NCBI GenBank assembly: GCA_014058105.1
Contig: JACGCM010000669.1
Location: 1,550,001-1,614,000, forward strand
DNA length: 64,000 nt
Direction: 5' to 3'
Source of the DNA: Kingdonia uniflora
Taxonomy: Eukaryota; Streptophyta; Magnoliopsida; Ranunculales; Circaeasteraceae
Below, piece by piece: positions 23,211-36,200 of this stretch. The translations under genes were made by a program, and so were the position numbers. Positions within the stretch are counted from its first letter, which is position 1. Each line of letters starts with the position of its first letter. The notes under the pieces are model-generated. The model worked only from the letters and a program-made list of their open reading frames with translations, had not been told where the DNA came from and searched no databases.

Positions 23211-23746
23211 CACAGACGGTGCCAATTGTAATGGCGTGTTTTCTGGGAGAAAAACATTTGCCAATACTATTCGTAAGGAATGCGTAATAAAGAGCTAAGC
23301 AACCAAGATTTTACGTGGAAAACTCAGTAAAAGTTGAGAAAAACCATGACCTCGAGGAGGGTTTGATGTAAAATCTAGTAGATGTTAATTATTACAAGCT
23401 TTTGGAGTGTTGCTAGGGTTAAAGAGTGTAGATAGTAAGAATTGTGGGGTCTTTTAAAATTTATTCTCTACCTGTATTTATAGTAGATACAAGCAGTTTA
23501 CAAAAATGAAAAAAATAGTCTCCTATTCTGGGGGAAGTGGGCAAACTTCGCGGATCTCTGACAATTCTTTCTTGACCAGGCTTCAACGACTACTTTTGGT
23601 AAGTCGTGGACTCATGGTATCTTCTAGAATGTTGAACTATTTTTTACTATACAATGTTGAGCTACCTTCGACTACACAATGTTGAACTACCTTCGACTAT
23701 ATCATGTTTGCTTATTCATGTCAAATCTGGGGAATATGCTACTACA
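23211..23746 (-). mobile_element. 5' LTR (about 519 bp) and PBS of element B
   Basis: CACAGACGGTGCCA at 23211-23224 is the reverse complement of TGGCACCGTCTGTG, a primer-binding site; the plus strand then starts TGTAATGGCG at 23228 and ends ATGCTACTACA at 23746. That gives LTR-like inverted ends (TGTA..TACA). Gag of element B lies directly to the left, in the right orientation. The alternative reading is that 23232-23746 is a solo LTR flanked by GTAA on both sides, inserted in the neighbouring LTR. Confidence 0.65.
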
Positions 23747-24486
23747 GTAATAGCCTAATTCTGGGATTTGGACTTAGCCTTTATACCATATGTGTTTAGA
23801 ATAGTAAGTAATAACTAGCAGGATAATTTAGCGTGGAAAACCTTTGAATATATTAAAAACTATGACATCTCTTGAAGATTTTAAGAAGAGAAGATGATAT
23901 TATTGAGATTGCTAGCTTATTACAATGACCATTCTGAATATGTAGAATGTTTGAGTAAGATTCCTCCGTCATTCATCTGGAATTCTTTGATCCTATTTAT
24001 AGGTCTTATAATATGACCGTTTGACAACCATTAAGATTCTTAATGATAGGCGTTACAAAATATATGTTAGATATTCTTTGACTAGATTGTGTAACGTTCT
24101 GATCTTTGTTACTGCATAACGTCTTTATTGATGATTGTACATTTGCTTAACTCAAACTGTTGATGTAGAGGTCGAAAGTAATGACTAGAATTTAAGGATA
24201 CTGAATATGTTTTTAGTAGTGCTTCATGTATGTTGATGAGATCGAGGATGAAGTATGAATCCGAGATGCGAAATAAGTTATTATAAGACGGCTCTCAATC
24301 AAGAATACAAGGAGTATCATGGGCGAGTGGTGTTGGTTGAGAAACTCGTGTTGTAACTATTTCCTGATGTTGTTGTCTTGATTCTGATTGTGCTATAAAT
24401 GTGCCACGTGCTCTGTTGATAAGGTCAAAAGTTTGTATGTTGGTCAAAGATGAAACATGAGTCTGAGATGCAGAATAAGCCATTAC
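23747..24486 (-). mobile_element. 5' LTR of element A, separated from its body by element B
   Basis: The segment begins GTAATAGCC (a TGTAATAGCC start lacking its first base pair match) and ends AGCCATTACA. Its right two thirds are a direct repeat of the 3' LTR at 4190-4688. It sits immediately beyond the 5' LTR of element B, so B seems to have inserted at the very edge of this LTR. It contains TATTTATAGG-type and poly-T phrases but no ORF. Confidence 0.65.
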
Positions 24487-24838
24487 AAATAAATTTGGTG
24501 GTGATTTTGTTTTTTTTTTCCCTTGCCCTAGGTTGGTTTTCATAAGAGAAGAGGAGAGTGAAAAAAAAATGATTTGGGGAGGGAAGAATATTTTTTTGGT
24601 ATTTGGGACAAGGGGTAGTAATAATATTATAAATAGTTGGGGGCAATTTGGGTAGAAAACCACCAAAAAGTGGCTTAAGAGCAATTTAGAGGGAGACCTT
24701 ACATCTGGTTAGAACCAGAGGAACAAGAGGCAACAAACTCTAGATAGAAGTATAAAAATAGAAATGTTCTCTCGAACCAGATTTTTTTGAACAACAAGAA
24801 CTCTTAATCTAATTAGAGGCAAAAATAAATACCCCTTA
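24487..24838. other. Spacer between LTR blocks
   Basis: The 350 bp contain a T-run near 24508-24519 and an A-run near 24560. A minus-strand reading frame across 24295-24684 spans the LTR border and is not protein-like. No feature is recognised. Confidence 0.4.
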
Positions 24839-25629
24839 TGTCACAGTCCGGCTCGGGGCCACCTCTGCAGTGCCCAGAGCACAACGGAATATGAGGTTGT
24901 GCAACGTACATGCACGTACGACCGAGCATGTACAAACCTTCTTCACTAGGCGCGACGACGTTTGTGGAATATACTTACGGATGCTAGAGCGACATCCAAA
25001 TCATCCTAGATACTCGTGAGGGGTCGTTGAATATGTATTCATAATAGGCAGAAATGCTGAAGGTTCTCTCAATAATTCCTACAACGTAATCACTTATGAC
25101 TATGCATGAGGAACATAAAGCACTCCTGTCCTGGCAGCGGATCATGGTAGTTCAATATGTTGGGTCCCAGATATAATAGAAGGGGCGACGAGCCTGGACT
25201 AGCTAGATGGCAGGCAACTCGAATAACATAGTCTATTTATAGAGGGGCGATGCATTTCGGTTGGCTCGTGGGGCATAACGGGTCCACGTTCAGCCCTATC
25301 TGGAAAAGTGGCCCACATTGCAAGGCATGAACATCCCTTGTGGATGGTCCATGAGCCGGGGTCCTATATGACCAAGCTATAAAACTTATTTTGTCACAGG
25401 GAGGTTTGGACCAACTTCCTCCTTAATATAGATACTAAGTAAATAGCTTGCTTCCAAAATGAAACATCAAAAGTGGAGACAAAGCGTACTGACACTTCTC
25501 GCCCCTTTAACCAAATCCGTTTTCGATGAAACTTGGCGTGTAACTATATTAGGATATAAAAAACATATATCTAAGGTTATAACTCAAAACGCTCGAGTAG
25601 ATTTCCTTGGCATTTGCTGGGGCGTCACA
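24839..25629 (-). mobile_element. LTR-like segment bounded by TGTCAC...GTCACA
   Basis: The plus strand starts TGTCACAGTCCGG at 24839 and reaches GGGGCGTCACA at 25629, that is TGTGACGCCCC on the minus strand, a usual start of chromovirus LTRs. Part of it (ACTAAGTAAATAGCTTG, AAGCGTACTG near 25434-25492) resembles the LTR at 28358-28541. It may be a separate diverged LTR, or the 3' part of one longer LTR ending at 28541. Confidence 0.5.
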
Positions 25630-28541
25630 CCCTAAGTCTCGATAACACAAAAAGCATAACCTCAACACGCGCATACAAATAAGAGTTGCACAACTCTCCT
25701 CACACGCACACCTACATCACTACCATTGTCACAAACTAGCTAAAACACAAGCTTGGTATGTGCGGTACTTAAGGCCCGTGCCTCAAGTAAGCCTAATTAC
25801 TCGTCTCTTTCAATTGTCTTTTAACACAATATCACATAATATCAAGGTAACATAAACACTGTACAAATGGTCAATGCAAACTTCTTTTTATTCATTTATC
25901 AACAATAATTACAAAGCTTTATTTCCTTATCGGGTGTATCAGAGTCATGTCCTGTCACGCCCCAAAATCCAATAATTAGAGCATATTTAAAACTATGTCA
26001 TCCAGGGCGTGCAGGTCTGGGAATCCAAAGATTCATCCCCACAAATAACCTTGCTAGTAAGAAATAGCTCAGTCATTCACTATAGCAATATTATCAGAGT
26101 AAAAAGAATAAATAACGCGAAAGTAAAAGATATATATACATATCAACTGGAAATACATATACAACATCTCGATAGTATACAGCGACAAAAACTGAAATCT
26201 CACACAAGAGTAACTATACAGGGAAGATCTGCAGCGGCAAAAACTACCTCCAAACAGCTGAAGCCCTCAGCAACACAAACTACTCTGCCTTTGAAAGGGG
26301 GAAAATATGAGAGTGAGCAAAACCTCAGCTCAATAATGCCCAACAAAGCTAAATAACCTACTAATAAAACGGTGTAGAGAAAGGGGAAGAGGTGAAAACG
26401 ATAAGATGTTAGAAGCACAATAATATACATAAGTGAAGAATAGAGTGAGAAGAATATCAAAGAGAAGTGGAATAGAGATATATGAAGTGATGCGATGATG
26501 TGATGATATGATATGATATGATATGATTCTAGAATTGTCTTAATGACTGAATGTTTATGATGTGCAAAACTAATGAACTAGACCCTATAATAGATATATG
26601 GGTTGATCAACCGCTAATGCATAATAACCTTAAAGAGGTCTCAATTGGATACAAAGGGTACGATTGGGCACCAGCTCCACCACGCTGAAGGATTTATCAC
26701 TTGATCATAGTGTTATGGGATTTGCAACCTACAGAGCCAACGTCTGAACTTTATTTACAATTCTAAGGAATTTCAACCTCACGGAGGATAAGACGGGGAC
26801 TTGAGGAAACTGTCTCACACCATCCCACACTCCCGAAGGGTAATAAATATGATAGTGTCCAGCCCGAACTTCACCTACTATTTCAACCCGATGTAGGAAT
26901 CCTAGGTCCTATCGAGGGTTAGCTGAGGTAGAGCTTTGTTATGTATCCGACCCTGTTAAGTTAAAAGAATATAAAACCCCACTGTAAACAGATCCCAAGG
27001 ATCTAAACAAAACGGCCGCCGACACGGCCAACACATATAGGACAACCCCTTGCCTCAGATAAGGGTAAACAATCCTAACACAACAGCCCTAACGAGGCCA
27101 ACACACCATAGGATAACCACCTGCCTCAGAGGATGGTAAACAATCCTAACACAAATACAAACAGTGACTCGCCCGTCACAACATCCAAACAATATCAGTC
27201 TCTACAAGACTGAAACACAATATTCAAGGACAAGGCTACGAGAATACCACCCTAATGCACAACTCCCTAACAAGCAAAAGAAAACACAACTCGACATGCC
27301 TAACAATAAGAAAACAATGTTGAATACGCAATACATATTATAACCAATCACATAACACCTCAATGCCAAATGCATAACACTCTAACCAACACTGATTAAA
27401 CTAGTAGAGTAATTTAACAAGGGACACTCGCCTGAAGCTAACCGCGAATCCAATAATCACAGGACAACCCAAACTTGACATCACAGGTCAACAACCAAAC
27501 CCACACAATCAACCCAATACCTACAATAACCATAACTTCGCAATTCAACAATCCCCCAAACACAAACCCTAAAACGAAATCAAATTAACGATATAGAAAG
27601 GAATAGGGAAATTATACACCGAGAGAAGTGGCAAAGATCAACCAGACAACGATCGCAAAGGAAGAACAAGGGAGGATTCCAATTGGAGAGTGAGTGAGAG
27701 AGTAAGAGTAAGTGTTAAATAAGAGAGGGAGAGATGAATGAAATAAAATGGGTAATAAAACCTAAAACTAACACCCATCTCGAGGAAGGGAATCAACGAC
27801 CAAGATCACGAAGAAGATACCCACTTTGGTCTTCTAAACACGCCTCTGTTCAAACATAATACATTTCTATTCGAACAAAACAAGCCAGATAGAAGTCTAT
27901 TCGAACAGGAAAGAGCTTGTTCGAACAGAACCAAACAGAAAGAAATATATTCGAACAGGAAAGGAGTTGTTCGAATAAAACAAAACAGATAGGAACTTAT
28001 TCAAACAAAAACGAGTTCGTTCGAATACAGCAGGCAAAAACTGGTAAAAACTTCCTCAAGCAAAAACTGGGAAAAGCCCAAAGGAAAATCCTCAGATCCT
28101 TCTCGAATCATACACCACACCACAACAACAACAACAAGCCAACCACAGGCTCCCAAAACCTCAACTCAACCTCCTCCGCCTAATAACCATCGAAACACAT
28201 AAAATGAAGAAAGTATAACTCAAAACCCTGATAAATGCAATAATATGAGGATGCACGATGCTTAGTAATATATGCAGATGCAAAGTAACGTATGAGGATG
28301 CATAACGAATAAAATAAAATGATAAAAAAATAAAAAAATCTGGGACACTACATGTCCTCTACATAATAGTTACTAAGTAAATAGTTTATAGCCAAAAAGA
28401 AATATAAAAGTTGAAGACGAAGCGTACTCCCCATTTTGGCCAACCTAAACTTTACAAAAATAAACGAAACTTTTTACAAGGCTTTATTACATTCTAAAGT
28501 TACTAGTTACAAATATTGGCTCGATCCGCTGAGGCGTCACA
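25630..28541 (-). mobile_element. 3' LTR of a chromovirus, split by a nested solo LTR
   Basis: Sequence at about 25840-25952 plus 28358-28541 is a direct repeat of 29745-30030 (shared phrases: ATTTATCAACAA, TATCGGGTGTATC, CGTACTCCCCATTTTGG, ATATTGGCTCG). The minus-strand LTR starts TGTGACGCC at 28541 and is preceded by a purine stretch (AGTGGGTGAGAG) at 28542-28553, a good polypurine tract. The left limit is unclear, between 24839 and about 25840. Confidence 0.65.
25953..28352 (+). mobile_element. Solo LTR, 2.4 kb, with TGTCC target duplication
   Basis: The element begins TGTCACGCCCC at 25953 and ends GGGACACTACA at 28352. It is flanked by TGTCC at 25948-25952 and TGTCC at 28353-28357, and removing it restores the host LTR sequence seen at 29850. 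No PBS, PPT or coding region is inside, so it is a solo LTR of a plus-oriented Ty3-type element. Inside are a roughly 73-bp duplication near 27006-27150 (CAATCCTAACACAA ends) and a run of TTCGAACA-based degenerate repeats at 27850-28030. Confidence 0.85.
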
Positions 28542-28570
28542 CTCTCACCCACTCAACTTGGAGACGCCAT

Positions 28571-28618
28571 CGTCTTCTTCTTCTTCTTCTTCTTCTTCTT
28601 CTTCTTCTTCTTCTTCTT
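28571..28618. repeat. (CTT)n microsatellite
   Basis: About 15 uninterrupted CTT units. The run lies between the stop codon of the chromovirus pol (minus strand) and its polypurine tract. It creates an artificial poly-Leu reading on the plus strand. Confidence 0.95.
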
Positions 28619-28621
28619 TCT

Positions 28622-29746
28622 CATTTGTATGTTCTATTTCCTCTCCTGCTTGGCCTCAATCTTCCTAAGTCGGACCAGTAGGGGATGAGAATATTGGTAC
28701 TCCCAGCTGGCTTCTGCTTTGGGAAGATCCTTCCACTTCACTAGGTACTCGTAGACTTCCTTCTTGGTGTCCGGGTCAACATAGGCTATTTTGTGAGCAA
28801 GAACACTATTTGGAACTTGGTATGGGTTGACTGGTTTGAGGGAACCTGAGGTCTGATGGTACTTCTGCTTGGATCTTCCTTGTCTTCGTGGTAAGGCTTT
28901 AGGGCGCTAGCATGGAACACTGGATGGGTGAAGCGAATATAGGGTGACAGTTGAAGCTTGTAGGAAACCTTTCCAACTTTGTCAATGATCGGCATCAGAC
29001 CTACATAATTGGGTACCAGGCCTTTGTGTGCTTTGTCGCTTCGGTGCTAGAGGTGGCCGGTCTTGATCAGAATAAGGCCTCCAACTTGAAAATGATCTGG
29101 TCATCTCTTCTGATATGCTCATTTTTTCATTCTGGCTGACGCTTTTTCCAAATAGGCACGAGAAATGTCAGTATTTCTCTGTCATTCCTTTGTAAACTGG
29201 TAAGCTCTCAGAACTTTCCCTTTATAACTGGAGACCACCGTGTGCGGCGTGAGGGGTTGTTGTCCTAATAGTATCTCAGAGAGACTCTTGTTGGTTGATG
29301 AACTCTTCTGCAGATTAAAGCAAAACTACGCTACATCTAAGAGTTCGGTCCAGTTCTTCTTGTTCGCCCTGACGAAGTGCCAGATATATTCTTCCAACAT
29401 TGAGTTGAAGCATTCGGTCTGACCATCTGATTGCGGGTGGTTACTGGTTGAGAAGTTGATAGTGGATCCCAGTAATCTGAACACTTCCTTCTAAAACTTT
29501 ATAGTGAATTTAGGATTTCTATCGCTGACAATGTCCTATGGCACGCCCCAATACTTGACAATGTATTTCACAAAGAGACGCGTTGTTTCATATGCCGGAC
29601 AAATAATTAGGGCTGGAATGAACGTTGTATACTTAGAGAATCTGTCGATGATCACGAGTATAGAACCATATCATTCAGTCTTATGTAACCCAGAGATAAA
29701 GTTCAAAGAAACTTTGTTCAGGGTAACACAAACATTGTACACATAA
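28622..29746 (-). pseudogene. Chromovirus integrase C-terminus with chromodomain
   Basis: Minus-strand reading gives an integrase region from about 29740 (target-site search and QHSI-type segments broken by stops), then GPMPIIDKVGKVSYKLQLSP near 28990, RFTHPVFHASALKPYHED near 28930, and a chromodomain EYLVKWKDLPKAEASWE near 28760, ending LRKIEAKQERK and TAG. The chromodomain, which in this group steers integration toward chromatin marks, places the element in the chromoviruses (Tekay/Del or related). Gag, protease and RT are absent: sequence jumps at about 29746 into LTR sequence. Confidence 0.8.
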
Positions 29747-30030
29747 TATCAAGACAACACAAACATGTACAAGGGGTCAATGCAAACTTTTTTTCATTCA
29801 TTTATCAACAACAATTACAAAGTTTTATTTTTTTATCGGGTGTATCGGATTCATGTCCTCTACATAATAGCGCTACTAAGTAAATAATTTACAACCAAAA
29901 TGAAAGATCAAAGTTGGAGAGGAAACGTACTCCCCATTTTGGCTAACCTAAACTTTACAGAAATAATCTAAATTTTTTACAATGCTTTATTAGATTCGGA
30001 AAGTTACTATTTACAAAATATTGGCTCGGT
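29747..30030 (-). mobile_element. Partial 5' LTR of the chromovirus, next to the nicalin gene
   Basis: This is the second copy of the LTR seen at 25840-25952 and 28358-28541, without the nested solo LTR. It ends at ATATTGGCTCGG, about ten bases short of the expected LTR end. The nicalin start codon is only about 185 bp further on, so LTR sequence reaches into the proximal promoter. Confidence 0.7.
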
Positions 30031-30214
30031 CAGGTCTCTCGCATTGCTCATGATGATAGTAATAAAAAAAGCAACATAGTAATTCACCAAACAGTGAAGA
30101 GTGAAGATTGCCATCCTAGTTTATTATTGTTATTATCTCAGCTCACAAATAAATCAGATCGAACCCTAAAAATTCTCTCTCTCTCTCTCACTGAGCTCTA
30201 CCTGCTTCTCTCTA
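30031..30214 (+). promoter_or_regulatory. 5' flank and 5' UTR of nicalin gene
   Basis: The region between the chromovirus LTR and the ATG contains a CT-rich stretch (TCTCTCTCTCTCTC at about 30175-30189), common in plant 5' UTRs. No TATA box is obvious in the last 100 bp. Transcription start cannot be placed from sequence alone. Confidence 0.4.
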
Positions 30215-33200
30215 ATGGGGGCATCCGCAAAAGGAGAGATGCTTGAATCAGTCTACTCCGTACTAGCTCTGATGTTCATGCTCGTTGCTTGCGTCCAGCT
30301 TTGCGATGCCGCTACAGTGGTCGATGTTTACAGGCTGATTCAGTACGATCTTGCTGGTGTTCCTTTTGGATCTCGTCTCGCTAATTTGAATCACCACGCT
30401 TTGTCTTCGCCGTTTGTGGCTGGGGCTGATCTTTCGCGTACTGTTGTGATAGTCCCGGTTCGAGATGTTAATATGACTTTCATTCGAGGTATTTAGTAGG
30501 TTGAAGTTCTCGCAGTTTTTTTTTCCCGAGCATTTTATGTGTTTGGTTTAGTAGAAATTTGGTTTTGATCATTGGGGTACTTTAATTTGTAGTTAAGATC
30601 ATTGGGTTAGTTTAATTTGTAGCTAAGATCATTGGGGAAGTTTAATTTGTAGTTAAAATCATTGGGGTAGTTTAATTTGTAGTTAAGATCATTGGGGTAG
30701 TTTATTTTTGGAGTTAAGACTATTGGGGTAGTTTAGTTTGCCAGATGAATGGAGAAGTTTTGGATTGAGAGCTTCTACGCTCTTTGCACATGAGCTATTA
30801 TCCAATGGAGACATTTTCCAATTGGGAAGTTACAATGCATGGTTTGGACGATACACACGGGTGTCTTGGAACCTAAGAAATTTGAAAATGCCTAATGATT
30901 GAGAGATTCTTACTTCTATTATTGAAAATTTGGCTTGAAATGGAGATTAGGGGTAGTTAAGGAACTCCTAAAAGAGAGGATAATGACGCAGTGCAAGTAA
31001 TGGCATCTTTTTGGTGTTGCCAATCCTTCTCTGATCATATTTTTCTCCTTAGAGGCCACACATCTTGAGATCTTGGTAGGCCTCCCTTTCTGGGTAGGTA
31101 GCCTCAGCGAATTAACAATTGCGATTCTGTTGACAAGAAGTAGAGTTTAATGAGATATCATCATCATTGTAAGATAAATATGGAATCTGCGGACCACGAG
31201 TTGCTACAATCTAAGCACAAAAAGACTATCCCCGGTTAGGAGTAGTTAGGTAATGCGGGTAATGGCATCTCTTGTTTGAAGTTGGCCTCTCTATCAACAT
31301 AATAGATAGAAGTTAGCATGTTGTGAGAGAAAATATCTTCACATCCATTTTCTGAAGAGGGACTGAAACCAAACCACATGATCTTGGAAGATGTATGTGC
31401 CACTCCTTACATGGTTATAGTACTTGTGCGAGCAGCCACATTATGTTCTTGCTATTCCAAGTAACAAGATTTCCGCCAACATTCATTATGAATATACCTA
31501 CCCAATAAACATTAAACAATTCAGAAAAACATATAGCAATCTCTTGCTTTTACCTCACTTAAGATACCAAGGAATACAACTAACACCTTTATAACTAGAC
31601 GTGCAAGATGCATGTATAAATTGGCTAATAACCCCAACCCTGTTAGTAATTTTCAGATGTGTAGAAGGAGATTAATCATTTCTATCACTTGGTACTGGTA
31701 ACGGCTTAAATCATCAAAACCTTGTTCAATGTCTAACTTTTTAGAGGGATCATTGTGTGTATCCACGGGCTGAGATCCAAGTACAACTTTTTTGATAATA
31801 AATTGAAGACATACTTTCGATGTGATAAGCTAATGTGATCTTGGCATGAACAACCTAGTTCCTCAAAAGTAATGAAGAAGTTCAAAATTTTTGGTCTGGA
31901 AAAGCCATCCAATTTTTTTTATTTTTAAATTGGGTATATTGGCACTCCCAAAATATCATTAACATACCTGATCAAAATGATCATGTCAACTTAGTGCAGG
32001 TTCACATAATGATCTGAGGAGAAAAACAAGAAAATCATTTTGAATCGACACATATCTGAAGTATAAAGTAATTCTTGAAGGGACTGTCTCAATCCGTAAA
32101 TCTCTTTTTACTTTTTAGGCACCAACCACCTTCATTTACCAACAACAATAATGCCTGGTGGCCCCCAATTAGGAGGCATTCTTTACATCGGTTTGATGTG
32201 TAAGCCACCCACAACTCACTTTTGATAAAAGGAGTTTAACCGAGTCAAGAAGAACAAATTCAAAAAATATCCCATGATAATCAATGATTCAACATTGTAG
32301 GTCTGTGTCTAACTTTTGGCCAATAACCACAGCTTCATCTTCAAATTCTCAAGCGAAACATCAGGGTGATACATATTTGTTTGTAACCATTATCAGTTTA
32401 TAAGTTTGAGGAGTGGATGCAACAGACTTTGGGAAGAAAGTTGATCTAAAGGACGATCCCTATGCAACAAGAAGATAATTTAGTGAAAGGACGCTTTGCA
32501 TGTGATCAAACACCTTTAGGCGATGCAATAGGTAAAACAAACCTAATCGGACATTATCTTTCTGCCATTTCAATGACAAAACCATGGCTTTTATAGCTAC
32601 TTGAATTATTTTTCATGATGACAAAGGATGATATTGACGTTTTCAGGTTCTATAACATTATTTCAGCAACAAATTTAAGATTAAAGATATTTGTCCTCAC
32701 AATTTTGTTTGGTATTGAGGTTGCTCGTTCACAATTTGAGACTTTCATTTCACAGATGAAGCATGTTCTGTACCTCTATGACGTGGGTTAGCATGGAATC
32801 GAGGTTTTATTCACTTCCATGCTGCCAGTCAAACTCTATCTTCTACCAGTTCTCCACCTATTGGAAAGCGAGAAAATACTGAACCTAAAAGAGAATATAG
32901 AAAGTTCTACCGAGAAGGTAGTCCTCAACCAAGAAGAGTAAAAAAAAAAAAAAAAAGCAAGAATGGAGAGGTTACCAATTTCCATTTCGCTTAGATACTA
33001 AATGATGAATATAAACCCTTTACCTCCTCCCCAGTATTGGGGTCTATATTATTTTTGGGTATGAGTATTGGGTCCTCAAAACTTATTGTGCAGTTGAAAA
33101 TGTTTTGCCGGCAGCAGTTTCTACTATTTGATTAGTTGCAATTGGAAATATATATATCTATGTTACTGGGCTTGGAGACCTATACATCCTTTTGTTAATT

Positions 33201-36200
33201 CATTTCCTATTGATGTCACTTTCACACAGTTATGAAACACATGAATGGAAATGCTTGTAGTTGTTCTTTGTATGTGCCTTACATTGCTATTATTCTTTGT
33301 TTTCATGAATGGGCAGAATATATTACACAAAGACAGCTATTAGGGGGATTATTGCTTTTGCTTCCACAACAGTTCAATCCTGAAAGTAAAACAGACACAG
33401 TTGAAGGTGATCAAATTAATGGCGAAGAGCTGATGCGTGGCAAACTGGCTGAGCTGGAACAGCTACTCATACATGCGAATATACCTGTGAGTGAGGCAGT
33501 TTTTTTTGTTGTTGCTTACATTGCATGTGACTTAAATCACAATCTTCAGGTCCCTTGATTTTTAGTAGATGTTCTTGCAATTTCTGACAAGCTATTTGGC
33601 TTTCCTCGTTTCATTTTAAATCCTTCGACTTGCACCATCGTCTTTTGACCAGAGTAAATGGTCTTTTTGTACATACCAAAACCATCTAAAAAGGTTTACT
33701 TTCATTTATTATCCTATTAGTTTCACCTAGGTCAGAGTGTGAAGAGGAGCGTCTTCATAATTTTTTTTCTCAATGTCAGGAGTGCCCGCGCCCATGGAGC
33801 ATGCGTGCATTTTATTCATATATTTATTATGTATAGTAAATATATAGTTTTGTAACTCGTGCATTTCTATGCCCAGTATATTACAAGCTATAATAAGATT
33901 TTACTTTAGTGTGTGGTAAATTAAGTTTTGATTCTTAAAGTCTCTATTCCACATAAAAGAAACAATAGCATTGTTATATAATTAATTAATTATAAAACTC
34001 ATTCTCAGAATTTTTTATGGGACAGTTTCATAGGTGTGACAGAACTATCAAATCAACTTAACAGAGGATCATGAATCTAGTTGTCTAAACAGAATTAGTG
34101 TTAACCGAAAAATGCAAATATGTTTTGGACGTGAAATATTATGTAGATACGGAGTGTAAACTTGATTACTTAAGAATATCTCTAACAGAAAAAACCATGG
34201 TGTGAGTGTGGGTGTTCAATTTTGCCTTCATTTTTTGACATTGATGGGACTTTAATAGATCTGCGTGGTGTTTCAAACAACACGTACTTTGCGTGCTATT
34301 TGAAACAGCACGTTCTCCCTTAACTTGATTTCTTTCTTCTCTTCAAAAAACATTTTAAACAACACCTAATCCCTCTAGACGCTCTTCTCTCTCATCTAGA
34401 GTAGTTGACACTTCGAGTTGTCCCCAAAATCCCCCACACTGGACATTTACAGCACTACTGGATGATTATCCATCAAGACTCGTTGTTGCCATGATCGGCT
34501 TCGCCTATGACGGCCTCAAACATCTGATTCCAATCGAAGACGTGAGGTTGGAGCACCTTCGATGCATCGTTTTACTACAGCCAACACGAAACATATTTCT
34601 AACAATATGACAAAGATTCTGTTAAATTTATACCAACTTCAATTAGTTTTTATAAAGTTACATAAATTTACTGGAATCTTTGTCACATTGTTATAAATTT
34701 GTTGTGTTGGACGGTAGTTGAACTGTGCTTAGAAGGTGTTCCAACTTCTCGTCTTTGGTTGGACTGGGATGTTTGGGGCTGTGATTGTCGAGGCCAAACG
34801 TGGCATTGAAATGTCTTTTGGACCGTCATCCGGTGGTGTTGTAAAGGTCTATTGTGGGGAAAAATTTGGTGTTCGCTCGGAGTTTGGGAGACTTTGGGTG
34901 AGAGATAAGGGGGTGGGGGGTGGGGGGGAAGGTTCGGGCGTTGTTTGAAGAGAAAAATAATGAAGAAAAGAGATGAGTTAGAGTTCAGGGAGTATGCGTT
35001 GTTTCAAATGGTGCACAGATCTATTAAGTCACATCGATGTCGAAAACCTGTTGTCTAAATTGGGTTGTGTGGTGTGGTGTGGGTATTCCTACCACACCAC
35101 TGTTTTTCTGTTGGAGGTGGTCTTAGTCTTGAACTTGATCCCAACCACACCCCCATTATCTCTAGAATATGAAATAGTTCAACTTCCAAGATCAATTAGT
35201 AACTGGGCAGAACAATCTACTTTCTTGTTAGGAGCCAATCACCCCTCCCGGTGTCACACATTCTCTTAAAGCTTGCTCTTTCCCCTCATATCGCTATTGC
35301 GAGGCTTGAACAACTTCAATCCTGGCCGAGTTTCCTCTCCACAGGCTGCCTGTTGCAAGATATTCTTGCCCGACCACCCTTTCACCCTGTAATACTATCT
35401 TTCTACAGGCCCATTTTTTGATTAACTCACCCTATCGAACTCCACTCTAATGCTGCCATATTTCGTGTCTGAGCCTTTCAATATTCAACCTCCCTTCAAC
35501 ATTTTTTCTCTATAAGATATCGCCCCAAATGGTAATAAAATCACACGTGTCATGCTAAGTCTCTTATGATTCTCTCCAGCCTTTTAACCAATCTGACACG
35601 CATGGTAAACATTAACATGACCTAAAGCACTAAAAGGTGAAGGTAAAAGGTGATTAAGAATTAGTACTAACTTTAGAAACAAAATTGTGTTTCCCTTAAT
35701 CTGTCCATATTTTTTCGAAGTGGTGTGCCAGGGGCTTGCCTGAGTGGTTCTATCCCACCCAGTGACCACTCTCCCATCTAATGATACTCTACCCTTCTAC
35801 AAACTCAACTTTTCTATAGATTATCCTTTTTCCTAATAATCAAACTTCACCACGAATTTAAAATATCATATACTGAGTCTGAGCTGTTTAATATCCAACC
35901 TCTTCAACACCTAGTTTTTATATCCCATCCCCTCAAGTGGTAATAAAATCACCCGTGTCATGCTAGAGAGGAAGTCTGTTATAATTCTCTCCGGTCTCTT
36001 AACCAATTCAGCATGCATGGTAAACATAGAGATGAAGTAAAGCACCAGAATGTGAAGGTGATAAAAAACTAGTACTAGCTTTAAGATTGTACTAACATCT
36101 TGCCTTCGACATTTTTTTTAAGCGATCCATCAGGATCTTGCTTGCACCGTCCGAAAAAATTTAAGTCAGAAAGGGGTACTTAACCAACATGTCTTGAATA

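Noticed and set aside
28436..28681. Plus-strand ORF with a long poly-leucine run
   Set aside because: It is the (CTT)n microsatellite read across the end of the minus-strand chromovirus pol and its LTR; not a gene.
33232..33558. 108-codon ORF as an independent gene
   Set aside because: Its middle is nicalin exon 2 (33317-33486); the flanks are intron.
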